Shown: piece after piece, positions 9,214 to 19,186 of the stretch
Position numbering within the stretch: position 1 is the first letter of the stretch
How the letters are laid out: each line of letters begins with the position of its first letter
Assembly: GCA_025360085.1 (NCBI GenBank)
Contig: JANYCW010000051.1
Location: 1-54,501, forward strand
Length of the DNA stretch: 54,501 bases
Source of the DNA: Actinomycetes bacterium
GTDB lineage: Bacteria > Actinomycetota > Actinomycetes > Nanopelagicales > Nanopelagicaceae
Direction: 5' to 3'
Notes under the pieces: model-generated
Database searches by the model: none
The model's input: only the letters and a program-made list of their open reading frames with translations
Told to the model about the DNA's origin: nothing
Program-made: the position numbers and the translations under genes

Positions 9214-10365
9214 CTATACAACCCCAACAGTTGGTGCCCCTGATGCAACGCCGGCGGCTTCCATCTCTTCGGCCAATCGCATCGCCTCTTCAATGAGAGT
9301 TTCAACAATCATCGCTTCAGGCACAGTTTTGATGACTACGCCTTTAACAAAAATCTGGCCTTTACCATTTCCCGAAGCAACGCCTAAATCCGCTTCGCGC
9401 GCCTCGCCAGGACCATTAACGACACAACCCATCACTGCAACGCGCAAAGGAACGGTCATGCCTTCAAGTCCAGTTTGAACTTTTTCCGCCAAGGTATAAA
9501 CATCGACCTGTGCACGCCCACATGATGGACATGAAACTATTTCTAGTTTGCGCTGGCGAAGATTGAGCGACTCAAGAATTGAGATACCGACTTTTACCTC
9601 TTCAACCGGTGGTGCTGAGAGTGAAACACGGATCGTGTCACCTATTCCTTCGGCTAATAAAATTCCAAAGGCTGTTGCAGATTTAATCGTGCCTTGAAAG
9701 ATAGGACCAGCTTCGGTCACCCCAAGATGTAGCGGGTAATCACACTTAGCTGCCAAAATTCGATAAGCCTTTACCATTGTTACTGGATCATGATGCTTAA
9801 CGGAGATTTTAATATCTGAAAAACCATGCTCCTCAAACAGAGATGCCTCCCACAACGCCGACTCTGCCAAGGCTTCGGGCGTAGCTTTGCCATATTTTGC
9901 AAGAATGCGTGGATCAAGAGAGCCCGCGTTTACGCCAATGCGAATTGGGATTCCAGCATCGCCGGCTGCTTTTGCTACCTCTTTAACTTTATCGTCGAAC
10001 TGCTTAATATTTCCAGGGTTCACACGGACAGCGGCGCAGCCAGCATCGATTGCGGCAAAGATATATTTTGGTTGAAAGTGGATGTCGGCAATTACTGGTA
10101 TCTGAGATTTTTTAGCTATCTGAGCTAAAGCATCGGCATCATCTTGGCTCGGAACTGCGACTCGAACTATTTGACAGCCCGCTGCCGTTAATTCAGCGAT
10201 TTGCTGCAAAGTCGAATTCACATCTGAAGTCAGCGTTGTACACATCGATTGAACACTTACGGGTGAGTCACTACCAACACCAACTTTGCCCACCATGAGT
10301 TGCCTCGTCTTTCGACGGGGAGCTAAGACCGGCGGCGGCGGTGCGGGAATTCCTAGATCAACCAT
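9214..10365 (-). CDS. ispG: 4-hydroxy-3-methylbut-2-en-1-yl diphosphate synthase
   Basis: IspG (GcpE) is the [4Fe-4S] enzyme of the MEP isoprenoid pathway that converts ME-cPP to HMBPP. The N-terminal TIM barrel ([19 protein letters not shown], then VNPGNI and IGVNAGSL) and the C-terminal cluster domain are visible, with ligand cysteines in SCPSCGRAQ and GCVVNGPGE. At 383 aa it is normal length. It lies between proS and the rseP-like protease, with dxr upstream, so two MEP enzymes are in one gene string. Confidence 0.97.
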   Translation of the reverse strand: MVDLGIPAPPPPVLAPRRKTRQLMVGKVGVGSDSPVSVQSMCTTLTSDVNSTLQQIAELTAAGCQIVRVAVPSQDDADALAQIAKKSQIPVIADIHFQPKYIFAAIDAGCAAVRVNPGNIKQFDDKVKEVAKAAGDAGIPIRIGVNAGSLDPRILAKYGKATPEALAESALWEASLFEEHGFSDIKISVKHHDPVTMVKAYRILAAKCDYPLHLGVTEAGPIFQGTIKSATAFGILLAEGIGDTIRVSLSAPPVEEVKVGISILESLNLRQRKLEIVSCPSCGRAQVDVYTLAEKVQTGLEGMTVPLRVAVMGCVVNGPGEAREADLGVASGNGKGQIFVKGVVIKTVPEAMIVETLIEEAMRLAEEMEAAGVASGAPTVGVV

Positions 10366-10390
10366 GTCGCTATTCTGCCGTATTTCTGAG

Positions 10391-11536
10391 TTAAAGGTTT
10401 ATTACAACGGGATTTACGATATCTGCCACAAGAAGTAGAAGCGTGAGTGCCGTCAAAATCACAAAGACCACTAACGTTATTGGCATAAGCACCGTCACAT
10501 CGATCGCTGAAGGTCGGGGGCGCCCCCGAAGTCGGGCAATATAGGCTCGAAACTCATCGGCAATTGCCACAGCCATATGTCCACCATCAAGTGGCAGGAT
10601 TGGCAGCAGATTAAATAGACCAACAAATATATTTAAGCTCGCAATAATGAGTATGAAGGTAGCTAACCGCTCCTTGATGGAGAGATTTGCATTACCAACG
10701 GCCTGACCTGAAACTCTGGCAACACCAACGACTCCAACTAGACCGTTCGTATCTCTTTTCTCCCCATTAACTGCCTGCCCCCACAGTGCAGGGATTTTAG
10801 ATGGAAGTTTAATGAGTGACTTTACGCTTTGAAAGAGAAAATCCTTAGTGACAATTCCAGCGTTTTTAAAAGAGGTAATAACTCCGGTTCGTTTTAAGCC
10901 TACTTCATTAATGATTCCAAGAAGAAACCGCTTCTCCCCTTCAATGGTTACTAATTTCGGAACTGCCGTAATTATTAAATCTTGTCCGTTTCGATTAATC
11001 CCAAGAGTTAGTGCTTTGCCTTGTGAGTTTCGAATCGTTTTGACATCGCTATACCAATCGCGCACTTTTTTACCATTGATGGATGTGACTTCATCACCGG
11101 CCAAAATTCCGGCAGATTGGGCGGCCGAGCCTTTAACAACCTCATGAATAATCGGCAATAATTGAGTTGTGCCGACACCGGCAAAGAGCGTAAAGAGAAG
11201 AAGATAGCCAAGAACAAAGTGCAGAAATGATCCTGCGCCTAAAACTATTAGTTTGCGCCCCGATGTCGCACGATAAAATGCCCGCGCCTCTTCACCGACT
11301 GCCATCTCATCATTTGGTGTCATACCCTCGATCTTGCAGTACCCACCGGCAGGGATTGCTTTTATTCCGAACTCAGTTTCGCCACGGCGGTATGACCAGA
11401 TGCGGGTACCAAAGCCTAAGAAGAACTCCGATACTTTCATTCCGTAGCGCTTTGCAGTTAAGTAATGTCCAAACTCATGAATCATTACTGAAAGCAGAAG
11501 TGCTACGACAAAGGCGAGGATTCCAAAAATCTGCAT
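10391..11536 (-). CDS. rseP: site-2 intramembrane metalloprotease with PDZ domain (RseP/Rip1 type)
   Basis: This is a zinc metalloprotease that cuts substrates within the membrane, typically anti-sigma factors after a first cut. The HEFGH zinc motif is in the first membrane helix (residues 20-24). A PDZ domain spans about 120-205, and the third zinc-ligand motif [12 protein letters not shown] is at about 309-320. Four or so membrane segments are visible. In mycobacteria the homologue is Rip1. The ATG overlaps the dxr stop codon, so it is translationally coupled to dxr. Substrates cannot be deduced from the window. Confidence 0.93.
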   Translation of the reverse strand: MQIFGILAFVVALLLSVMIHEFGHYLTAKRYGMKVSEFFLGFGTRIWSYRRGETEFGIKAIPAGGYCKIEGMTPNDEMAVGEEARAFYRATSGRKLIVLGAGSFLHFVLGYLLLFTLFAGVGTTQLLPIIHEVVKGSAAQSAGILAGDEVTSINGKKVRDWYSDVKTIRNSQGKALTLGINRNGQDLIITAVPKLVTIEGEKRFLLGIINEVGLKRTGVITSFKNAGIVTKDFLFQSVKSLIKLPSKIPALWGQAVNGEKRDTNGLVGVVGVARVSGQAVGNANLSIKERLATFILIIASLNIFVGLFNLLPILPLDGGHMAVAIADEFRAYIARLRGRPRPSAIDVTVLMPITLVVFVILTALTLLLLVADIVNPVVINL

Positions 11537-12681
11537 TAATGCGCCAATCGTGTTAGATATTCATGGGTGAGAGCCTTGGCATTGTCTTCAATGGCACTGA
11601 CATCAGCTAAATCACGAAGCGGTGAGAGCGCAGATTCCTCTAAATGCTTTGTTACGTGCTCAACAATCGAAACGATGTCATTAAATGCGATTTTTCCTGC
11701 AAAAAATGCCGCAACTGCGCTCTCATTGGCGGCGTTAAATATCGCTGGCATCGCGCCACCGAGTTCACCACAGTGTCTGGCAAGGGCCACGGCAGGAAAG
11801 CGCGATGAATCAATCGGTTCAAAACTCCAGTTGTGGACACTACTCCAATCAATGGGCGCGGTCGCCGCCATGAATCGGTGTGGGAAGTTGAGTGCGTATG
11901 CAATTGCGCCTTTCATATTGGGTGGGCTAGCTTGTGCAATTGTCGAGCCATCGCAAAACTCAACCATTGAATGCACGATGGATTGGCGATGGATTACGGC
12001 GTCAATTGATGTATATGGCATTGAAAATAAGTAGTGTGCTTCAATTATTTCAAGACCCTTATTTACCAGCGTCGCTGAATTAATTGTTACTACATTGCCC
12101 ATGCTCCATGTTGGATGCTTGAGCGCATCGGCCACACTCACCGAACTTAAGTCAGTGCGATCAACAAAGGGACCACCACTCGCCGTCAAAATTAATTTAC
12201 TAATCTCTTCTCGTTTGCCCGCCATTGCGCACTGCCATATTGCCGAATGCTCTGAATCCACGGGAATGATCTGATGCGGCCTGCTCTTGGCCATTACTAA
12301 TTCACCGCCGGCAACCAAAGACTCTTTATTGGCAAGGGCTAGAATATTGCCAGAATCAAGGGCGGCCAGAGTTGGTCCAAGTCCGATCGAACCTGTAATG
12401 GCATTTAAAACAACATCGCACTCAATTGATGCAATCTCGGTTGACGCGAATCGTCCATCAATAACCTTTACTCCAGGAAGCCCTGCGCGAATAACGTCGG
12501 CATTCTCAACCACGCCAATAATTCCAACGTTAAAAGCTTGAGCTTGGGCGATGACAAGCTCTGGATGCGTTCCAGCCGAAGTTATTGCGATAACTCGCAG
12601 TTTTTCTGGATGAGCGGCAATGATTTCTAATGCCTGCCTACCAATTGAACCCGTTGAACCCAGTATTACTACTTCACGCAT
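11536..12681 (-). CDS. dxr: 1-deoxy-D-xylulose 5-phosphate reductoisomerase
   Basis: Dxr (IspC) makes MEP from DXP with NADPH, the first committed MEP-pathway step. The NADPH-binding GSTGSIGRQALE is at residues 8-19. The substrate/metal region contains LANKESLVAGGELV and PVDSEHSAIWQ, and the C-terminal helical domain is complete (381 aa). It directly follows the agmatinase stop, so it may be read from the polyamine operon as well as from its own promoter. The dxr-rseP-ispG order is standard in actinobacteria. Confidence 0.97.
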   Translation of the reverse strand: MREVVILGSTGSIGRQALEIIAAHPEKLRVIAITSAGTHPELVIAQAQAFNVGIIGVVENADVIRAGLPGVKVIDGRFASTEIASIECDVVLNAITGSIGLGPTLAALDSGNILALANKESLVAGGELVMAKSRPHQIIPVDSEHSAIWQCAMAGKREEISKLILTASGGPFVDRTDLSSVSVADALKHPTWSMGNVVTINSATLVNKGLEIIEAHYLFSMPYTSIDAVIHRQSIVHSMVEFCDGSTIAQASPPNMKGAIAYALNFPHRFMAATAPIDWSSVHNWSFEPIDSSRFPAVALARHCGELGGAMPAIFNAANESAVAAFFAGKIAFNDIVSIVEHVTKHLEESALSPLRDLADVSAIEDNAKALTHEYLTRLAH

Positions 12682-13680
12682 TTAGCGATCCAGTAGATTT
12701 TGTGTTGGTGAATATTTCTCCCCCGAACGTCGTTTTGCAATGGCACTGAGTGCTTCAAGCACGACGCGATTAGCAAGAATTGCCGTTATCTCTGCATTAT
12801 CAAAGGCGGGCGCAACTTCAACAATATCCATACCCACAATTGGAAGTTCGAGGCAAATTCTGCGAACAGCTTCTAGAAGTTCGCGGCTCGTCATCCCCCC
12901 CGGCTCTGGAGTGCCAGTTCCAGGCGCCATTCCTGGATCAACAACATCGATATCAACCGATAAGAAAACGCCATCGCATCCATCAATAAGTGTTGCAAAG
13001 GACTCATCTAAAACGGTATTTAAACCACGATTGTGAATTTCGGTCATCTCATAAGAGCGCATGCCTTGATCGCGCATCCAATCCAACGTCTTTGGATCTG
13101 GCCAGTATCCTCGAAGACCAAGTTGTAAGAATCGATCACCACGCACAGCACCACTTTGAATTAATTGGCGCATAGGAGTCCCGTGACCAACGAGTGCGCC
13201 AGATTCATCGTCGGCAGTATCGGCATGGGCATCAAAGTGAATCATTGAAATCTTTCCCATACCCCTGTGTCGTGCAATGCCGGCCACATCTGCCGATGTG
13301 ACTGAGTGATCTCCACCCAGAATTACTGGAATTGCCCCCGCTCGTGAAATTTTTTCAGTTGCAATGGCTAGCATTTCCAAAGATTTAACTAGATCTCGCC
13401 CTGGCATCATTAAATCTCCAGCATCAACGACCTTCATCGTTTGCAATGAATCGATTCGAAGCGCTAAATGTGGGCGGGCTCCATCATGTGGCAGATAGTC
13501 TCCGCCGCGGATTGCTTGTGGGCCAAATTTTGCTCCCGAACGATGTGAAGTACCGCTATCGATGGGTGCACCCACGATGACCACATCAGCATCGGCGTAC
13601 GTTGATGGAATATCTAAATCAGCGCGCAGGATTCCAAGAAATGTAAAGTCGGGTCCATACATATTGCCATGATTGGTCAT
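12682..13680 (-). CDS. speB: agmatinase / ureohydrolase family
   Basis: Agmatinase hydrolyses agmatine to putrescine and urea using two manganese ions. The metal-binding motifs are all present: GGDHSV (residues 122-127), HFDAHADT (148-155) and SVDIDVVDPG (about 240-250). At 332 aa it is in the agmatinase/guanidinobutyrase range. Arginase or guanidinobutyrase activity cannot be excluded from motifs, but the polyamine ABC transporter and putrescine-type oxidase next to it favour agmatine. It is the last gene of the polyamine string and abuts dxr with no spacer. Confidence 0.85.
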   Translation of the reverse strand: MTNHGNMYGPDFTFLGILRADLDIPSTYADADVVIVGAPIDSGTSHRSGAKFGPQAIRGGDYLPHDGARPHLALRIDSLQTMKVVDAGDLMMPGRDLVKSLEMLAIATEKISRAGAIPVILGGDHSVTSADVAGIARHRGMGKISMIHFDAHADTADDESGALVGHGTPMRQLIQSGAVRGDRFLQLGLRGYWPDPKTLDWMRDQGMRSYEMTEIHNRGLNTVLDESFATLIDGCDGVFLSVDIDVVDPGMAPGTGTPEPGGMTSRELLEAVRRICLELPIVGMDIVEVAPAFDNAEITAILANRVVLEALSAIAKRRSGEKYSPTQNLLDR

Positions 13681-13703
13681 TGCTAAAGAATAGGCGCAAA
13701 TGC

Positions 13704-15116
13704 TTAGGAATCGAAACCCAACCCCAGCACATCAAGCAAACGTAGCCAGAGATTACGTTTGCCTGCACTTTCATCGGCTCTCTGTATAGACCATTGAGTA
13801 AGGCGAATAAAGAGAAAGCGAAATGGTTCGGGTGGAAATGGCAATGGTTTCTTTCTTACCATTGCAAGACGTGTTCGTTCGTTATCGGCGCCATCTAAAA
13901 GATCGAGCATTACATGCGCGCCAAAGCGTGTTGACGCTACGCCTAATCCAGTAAATCCCATGACGTATGCAACACGGCCGCCATAGGCCTTTCCCCAAAA
14001 AGGTGAAAAACGTGAACAGGTATCAATTGCACCACCCCAACCATGTGTGAATTTAATCCCCGCTAACTGCGGAAAAGTTGCTAAAAAACCCTCTGCTAAA
14101 TGCGCATATGTCTGGGCATCGGTTTCATACTCCTGGCGCACCTTGCCACGGAAGTTATAAATGGCATCGTATCCGCCCCATAAAATCTCATTATCTTTAG
14201 TCAATCGATAATAATGAAATTGATTGCCCGCATCAGATAAACCTTCACGTCCATTCCAACCGATGGATTCGAGTTGCTCGGGTGTCAAAGGTTCGGTCAC
14301 AAGTTGAAAATCGTAAACTGGAACAACATATTTCCTTGCGCTACGCACAAGAGACTTAAATACATTTGTCGCCAAGGCAACTTTTTCTGCATTGATACGA
14401 CCATAAGGGGTACGAACAATCACTCCGCGGCTCGTGTGCTCAAGTGATTGGACATAAGTATTTTCATAAATCTTTACGCCAAGTGAAATGCATGCGCGCT
14501 CTAACCCCCATACCAAGCGTGCCGGGTCAACTAACGCTGTGCCATCTGGATCCCACAGCGCTCCTTTATATAATGGAGATCTAACACGCGCTTGAATTTG
14601 TGATTGCGTAAGCAGTTCAACATTGTCTCCGAATGAGTTACGGAGTTCGCCTTCTTCAATCATGGACTCCATCTGCCATTCTTGGATTGCAATTCGTAGC
14701 TCGCCGTTCCTTTTGAAATCGCATTCAATACCGTACTTTTTTATTGTCGCTTCAATTCCATCTAAATTTTCACGACCTAACCGTTCGATAATCGCCATCT
14801 CATCCTTGAAGCGGCTATATCCATTCATGAATCCATGAGTAAGTGAGTAACTACAAAAACCACCATTGCGACCCGATGCACCTGCACCCGTTTCGCGCCG
14901 CTCTACAAGTATTACTTCACGATCAGGGCTTTGCTCCTTAGCCAACAATGCCGTCCAGAGACCTGTGTATCCAGCTCCAACGATGCATAAATCGGTGGTG
15001 AGATCACCAATTAAAGTTGAGTGTGGCAAAGGCTCAAGAGGATCTTCATCACGCCAGTACAAAACCGGCTGCATATGCTCAAGATGTTTGAGAATATAAG
15101 GGTCGATGGTTGCCAT
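13704..15116 (-). CDS. FAD-dependent oxidoreductase, PuuB-like polyamine oxidase
   Basis: This is a 470 aa flavoprotein of the DAO/glycine oxidase superfamily. The dinucleotide-binding GAGYTGLWTALLAKE lies near residues 47-61, followed by GASGRNGGFCSYS, a pattern typical of PuuB/OrdL proteins. The C-terminal FAD-contact region is GFTGLGVASTRFGA. PuuB oxidises gamma-glutamylputrescine. No PuuA-type ligase is in the window, so this enzyme could use putrescine or another amine directly. It lies between potC and the agmatinase in one short-gap string. The family is secure; the substrate is inferred from context. Confidence 0.82.
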   Translation of the reverse strand: MATIDPYILKHLEHMQPVLYWRDEDPLEPLPHSTLIGDLTTDLCIVGAGYTGLWTALLAKEQSPDREVILVERRETGAGASGRNGGFCSYSLTHGFMNGYSRFKDEMAIIERLGRENLDGIEATIKKYGIECDFKRNGELRIAIQEWQMESMIEEGELRNSFGDNVELLTQSQIQARVRSPLYKGALWDPDGTALVDPARLVWGLERACISLGVKIYENTYVQSLEHTSRGVIVRTPYGRINAEKVALATNVFKSLVRSARKYVVPVYDFQLVTEPLTPEQLESIGWNGREGLSDAGNQFHYYRLTKDNEILWGGYDAIYNFRGKVRQEYETDAQTYAHLAEGFLATFPQLAGIKFTHGWGGAIDTCSRFSPFWGKAYGGRVAYVMGFTGLGVASTRFGAHVMLDLLDGADNERTRLAMVRKKPLPFPPEPFRFLFIRLTQWSIQRADESAGKRNLWLRLLDVLGLGFDS

Positions 15117-15132
15117 CTGATTATCCTTGGCG

Positions 15133-15969
15133 TTAGCGCGATCTACGGCGATGTACTAACTGACCTGCAATAACAATGGCCAAGGCTAAAAAGAACATCG
15201 AAGAGCCAATCACATTTGCCTGCGCAGGAATTCCACGAGCGGCCGCGACATAAACGAACTTAGGAAAGGTAATCAATGTGCCTGAATTAAAGTTCGTAAT
15301 AATAAAGTCATCAAATGAAAGTGAGAATGCCAGAAGCGCCGCGCCAGCGATTCCAGGGGCGACCAAGGGTAAGGTTACGCGTTTGAAAGTTTCACGTTCA
15401 TTGGCATACAAATCCATTGCCGCTTGCTCAAGCCTTGGATCAAGACTGGCAATTCGGGCCTTTACGGTTACAACTACAAATGACACGCAAAACATAACGT
15501 GAGCGATGACCGTTGGCCAAAACCCTGGATTGATTTTAAAAACCAAAAAGAGTGAGAGTAGTGATGCTCCCAAGACAATTTCAGGTGTTGCCATGGGCAA
15601 AAAGATAAGTAAGTTAGAGGTAGATCGGCCTTTAAACTTATAACGACCTATTGCAAAAGCAATCATGGTGCCAAGAATTGTAGAAAATAAAGTTGCAAGT
15701 GCGCCAATTTTAATCGAATTGCCCAAGGCATTACATATCTGCGGAGCTCCACATGGATTCTGCCAGTTACCTAACGTAAAACCCTTCCAAATTAAATTAC
15801 TCTTGCCTGCATCATTAAAGGAAAATGCGAAAGTATAAGCGACTGGAATAAAGAGATATGTAAATCCAAAGACCATATAAATGCGCAAAAGGTTTCGACC
15901 AAACCAGCGCGAAAACCGAGCTTTAAATGGAATGGTAGGGATGCTGGCGTCTTTGACACTAGTGCTCAT
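15133..15969 (-). CDS. potC: polyamine ABC transporter permease PotC
   Basis: This is one of the two membrane subunits of a spermidine/putrescine-type ABC importer. The 278 aa protein has six hydrophobic segments and the permease EAA loop (YANERETFKRVTLPLVAPGI) that contacts the ATPase. The N-terminal helix follows a basic stretch (RFSRWFGRNL). Its start overlaps the potB stop by 4 nt. Order and sizes (potD-potA-potB-potC) match classical polyamine importers. Confidence 0.9.
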   Translation of the reverse strand: MSTSVKDASIPTIPFKARFSRWFGRNLLRIYMVFGFTYLFIPVAYTFAFSFNDAGKSNLIWKGFTLGNWQNPCGAPQICNALGNSIKIGALATLFSTILGTMIAFAIGRYKFKGRSTSNLLIFLPMATPEIVLGASLLSLFLVFKINPGFWPTVIAHVMFCVSFVVVTVKARIASLDPRLEQAAMDLYANERETFKRVTLPLVAPGIAGAALLAFSLSFDDFIITNFNSGTLITFPKFVYVAAARGIPAQANVIGSSMFFLALAIVIAGQLVHRRRSR

Positions 15970-16826
15970 ACCAACTCCTCCGTTCCTGCTTTTCGAATAT
16001 AGAGCGTCACGAGAATGAGAATTGCGGCCATTAATGTAAATGAAAGCGCGGCCGCAGTTGGATAGTCAACGATTTTGAAGTAGCGCGACTCAATAACATT
16101 ACCAATCATCTTTGTGTTTGGACTTCCTAAAATTGATGCATTTACATAATCTCCTGCGGCTGGAATAAAAGTCAATAAAGTTCCGGCCACAACTCCCGGT
16201 AGTGATAAAGGCACCGTCACTCTACGAAATGTTGTAATTCCATTTGCATATAAATCCCCCGAGGCCTCAATCGTGCGCGGATCGATTCGCTCAAGTGATG
16301 CGTACAGAGGCAAAGTCATAAAGGGGAGAAAGTTATAAGTCATACCGGCTACAACGGCCACAGCAGTGGAAGTTATTGTGGTCGATTGACCCATCACGTG
16401 TAAGTTTCGAAGTGTTGGGACGACAAAGCCTTCTTCGCCCAAAATCTGTTTCCAAGCAATTGTACGAAGCAAAAAGGAAGTAAAGAAAGGTGCAACGACA
16501 AGTACCAAAAAGATATTTTTGAACTTTCCAGATTTAAATGCGATGGCATAGGCCAGTGGGTAAGCAATTGCTAGCGCGAATACCGTGGCAAGCGTTGCAT
16601 AAATAAAAGACCGAGCAAACTGCTCACGATTATCTAGAAATGCGTTGAGATAGTTGCTAAAAGCAAATGTCTGTTGGTACTGACCAGTGTCGCCACCCGG
16701 TATCGGAGTTTGGGTCGAAGTTTGCGCTAAATTAGCAATCGGCAAAATAAAAAAAGTAAAGAGAAATGCAAAACCTGGAAACAACAATAGGTAAGGAACT
16801 CGTACCTTTGGTAAGGTAAAACTCAT
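15966..16826 (-). CDS. potB: polyamine ABC transporter permease PotB
   Basis: This 286 aa inner-membrane permease pairs with PotC. It has about six membrane segments, a periplasmic-type loop after helix 1 (residues 30-60), and an EAA loop with LYANGITTFRRVTVPLSLPG. The start ATG overlaps the potA stop (TAATG), so translation is coupled. It could transport a related cationic or amino-acid substrate, but the surrounding agmatinase, amine oxidase and aldehyde dehydrogenase favour polyamines. Confidence 0.9.
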   Translation of the reverse strand: MSFTLPKVRVPYLLLFPGFAFLFTFFILPIANLAQTSTQTPIPGGDTGQYQQTFAFSNYLNAFLDNREQFARSFIYATLATVFALAIAYPLAYAIAFKSGKFKNIFLVLVVAPFFTSFLLRTIAWKQILGEEGFVVPTLRNLHVMGQSTTITSTAVAVVAGMTYNFLPFMTLPLYASLERIDPRTIEASGDLYANGITTFRRVTVPLSLPGVVAGTLLTFIPAAGDYVNASILGSPNTKMIGNVIESRYFKIVDYPTAAALSFTLMAAILILVTLYIRKAGTEELV

Positions 16827-17971
16827 TACTCTTGAATCTCTTCAGGGTTTACTTCAGTTCCAGCTTCGACGTCTTCATCTCCCCGTAGAGCGAAAGTAAA
16901 GTTCGGCTCCCATGAGATGACGACTTCCTCGCCTTTGTTAAAAGGTGGAACGCCATCGTCGTTTTGCTCAAAGACCATTAACTCCTGCCCCCATGGCATC
17001 GCCACAACATATTGCGTACTCACGCCTATATAGGAGACATCTTCGATCCGCCCGCCCGATAAAATATTGCCACGAAGCGTTGAGCCCGTGCGCGAGATTC
17101 GAAATTTTTCTGGGCGTATTCCGGCATATAGCGTGTTATCTACTGCGTGACTTCGTGCGCTGGGCATTGAAATCTTTTGCCCGAAGAGATCGATAACTAA
17201 ATTATCTCCATCGCGGCCCTCAATTTTGCCTTTAATCAAATTTGATTGACCCAAAAAGTTAGCCACAAAAGCCGTCTCTGGATCATCATATAAATCAGCC
17301 GGTGTTCCCATCTGCTCGATTTTGCCTTCATTCATTACGGCGATGGTGTCGGCCATGGTCATGGCCTCTTCTTGATCGTGGGTGACGTGCACAAAAGTAA
17401 GCCCGACTTCACGCTGAATCCACTTTAACTCGATCTGCATCTGGCGGCGTAACTTTAAATCTAACGCGCCCAGTGGCTCATCCAATAAAAGAAGTGCTGG
17501 ACGATTTACGATGGCTCGGGCAAGTGCGATTCGTTGTTGTTGTCCACCTGATAGTTGAGTTGGCTTTCGTTGCGCCAAATGTGGAAGTTCGACAAGACTT
17601 AGAACTTTTTCAACCTGTTCTTTTACATCTTTCACTCCGCGACGGCGAAGACCAAATGCGATATTTTCAAAGATAGTTAAATGCGGAAAGAGCGCGTAAT
17701 TCTGAAAGACTGTATTGATCGGACGTTGGTATGCACGTGTTGTGGTGATATCGGTATCGCCTAAATGAATGCTGCCAACGGTTGGCTCCTCAAGCCCTGC
17801 GACCATGCGCAGAGTCGTAGTTTTGCCACAACCAGATGGGCCAAGTAGTGCGAAAAATGAGCCCTCTGGAATAGTCAGCGAAAGATCATCTACGGCTTTG
17901 AAATCTCCATAGGACTTCGTGATTCTCGTTAACCGTAAATCTCCACGTGCGTCAATTGGATCAATAGCCAC
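16826..17971 (-). CDS. potA: polyamine ABC transporter ATP-binding protein PotA
   Basis: This 381 aa ATPase powers the importer. Walker A is GPSGCGKT (residues 44-51), the ABC signature LSGGQQQR is at 140-147, and Walker B LLLLDE is at 160-165, followed by the H-loop (VTHDQEEA). The C-terminal TOBE domain (about 245-360) is typical of PotA/UgpC-type ATPases. The start is a GTG overlapping the potD stop (TAGTG), giving MAIDPID. Confidence 0.93.
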   Translation of the reverse strand: MAIDPIDARGDLRLTRITKSYGDFKAVDDLSLTIPEGSFFALLGPSGCGKTTTLRMVAGLEEPTVGSIHLGDTDITTTRAYQRPINTVFQNYALFPHLTIFENIAFGLRRRGVKDVKEQVEKVLSLVELPHLAQRKPTQLSGGQQQRIALARAIVNRPALLLLDEPLGALDLKLRRQMQIELKWIQREVGLTFVHVTHDQEEAMTMADTIAVMNEGKIEQMGTPADLYDDPETAFVANFLGQSNLIKGKIEGRDGDNLVIDLFGQKISMPSARSHAVDNTLYAGIRPEKFRISRTGSTLRGNILSGGRIEDVSYIGVSTQYVVAMPWGQELMVFEQNDDGVPPFNKGEEVVISWEPNFTFALRGDEDVEAGTEVNPEEIQE

Positions 17972-19146
17972 TAGTTACCTTGTGCCTTTTGGAAGGCTTG
18001 TGCCCATTTAGTTTCTTCATCCGGTGTCAAAGAACGAAATACATGCAAGCGTGCAGCCGTCTTTTCGGTCGGGAAGATGTATTCACTGGTTGCAAGCTCT
18101 GGAGCAATCTTTTCCATCTCCGCTTGCGCCCCCTTAACTGGGCAAACGTAGTTAACGTATGCGGCAACTTCTGCGGCAACTGTTGGGTCGTAATAATAGT
18201 TAATCAGTTTTTCGCCATTGGCTTTTCCTGCAGGAGATGCAGTCGAAGGAATCATTAAGTTATCACCCGAAATTGTTCCGCCAGACTCTGGAATTGCAAA
18301 GTCAAACTTTCCTGCATTTTCACTTGCAAGAATAAACATATCGCCCGACCAACCAATGACCGCAGTGGCATCACCTGATGTTAAATCTTGCGCATAATCA
18401 TTTCCTTTTACTCCACGAATCCAACCATCGGCAATCTTTTTGGCCATGAAATCGACAGCATTCATAAATTGATCTTCGGTAACTTTAGTAATATCCACGC
18501 CTTGTGACATCAAAATAATTCCGATGGTGTCGCGCATTTCAGTTAAAACAACAATCTTTCCCTTGTTTTGCGGCGCAAAGAGATCATCCAACGTGCGAAC
18601 TCCCTTTGGATTTTTTGCAGTGTTCCAGCCAAAACCAGACATGATGCCCTGCCACGTCAATGATGATTCGCGCTTTGGATCATATGAAGGTGACTTAAGT
18701 GAATCTAAAATATTTCCATGATTTGGAATGTTGGCTAGATCGAATTTTTGTGTGTAACCCAGACGGATCCACCGTGCGGCCATCCAGTCAGTTGGGGTGA
18801 CGACGTCATAGCCAATGTCCTGCCCAAGTTTGAGTTGAGCCTGTACTTTGCCGAAAAACTCATCATTATCGTTGTAATCTTCAAAATACTGCGCATCGAT
18901 TCCAGTTTGTTTCTTAAACTTTTCAAGCGTTGGGTACTTCTTTGTCTTGGAATCAAAATCTAGATAGAGCGGCCAGTTGGCCCAGCGCAGCGTTTTTGCA
19001 TCGTTTTTCGATGCCCCCGATCCTCCACAGGCCGCCAGTAAACCCGCCGCGCTTAATCCCCCCGCGCCTACTAGAACTCCTCGACGAGAAATGCGAGCGC
19101 CAAGAATGGAACGGGCCTCCAATGAAAGTGATCGCTCTGTGGCCAT
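17971..19146 (-). CDS. potD: polyamine-binding lipoprotein PotD
   Basis: This is the extracytoplasmic substrate-binding subunit, 391 aa. The N terminus has a twin-arginine-like stretch (RISRRGVLVGAGG) and a lipobox, LLAAC, with the lipidated Cys near residue 40. This suggests a Tat-exported lipoprotein, plausible in actinobacteria. The mature part matches the spermidine/putrescine-binding fold (LRWANWPLYLDFD near the start, then DVVTPTDWMAARW). The gap to the aldehyde dehydrogenase gene is 40 nt; an AAGGAG ribosome site sits upstream of the ATG. Confidence 0.9.
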   Translation of the reverse strand: MATERSLSLEARSILGARISRRGVLVGAGGLSAAGLLAACGGSGASKNDAKTLRWANWPLYLDFDSKTKKYPTLEKFKKQTGIDAQYFEDYNDNDEFFGKVQAQLKLGQDIGYDVVTPTDWMAARWIRLGYTQKFDLANIPNHGNILDSLKSPSYDPKRESSLTWQGIMSGFGWNTAKNPKGVRTLDDLFAPQNKGKIVVLTEMRDTIGIILMSQGVDITKVTEDQFMNAVDFMAKKIADGWIRGVKGNDYAQDLTSGDATAVIGWSGDMFILASENAGKFDFAIPESGGTISGDNLMIPSTASPAGKANGEKLINYYYDPTVAAEVAAYVNYVCPVKGAQAEMEKIAPELATSEYIFPTEKTAARLHVFRSLTPDEETKWAQAFQKAQGN

Positions 19147-19186
19147 ACGTATTTACTCCTTCGTAAGTGAAATTCTTGCCTAAATC

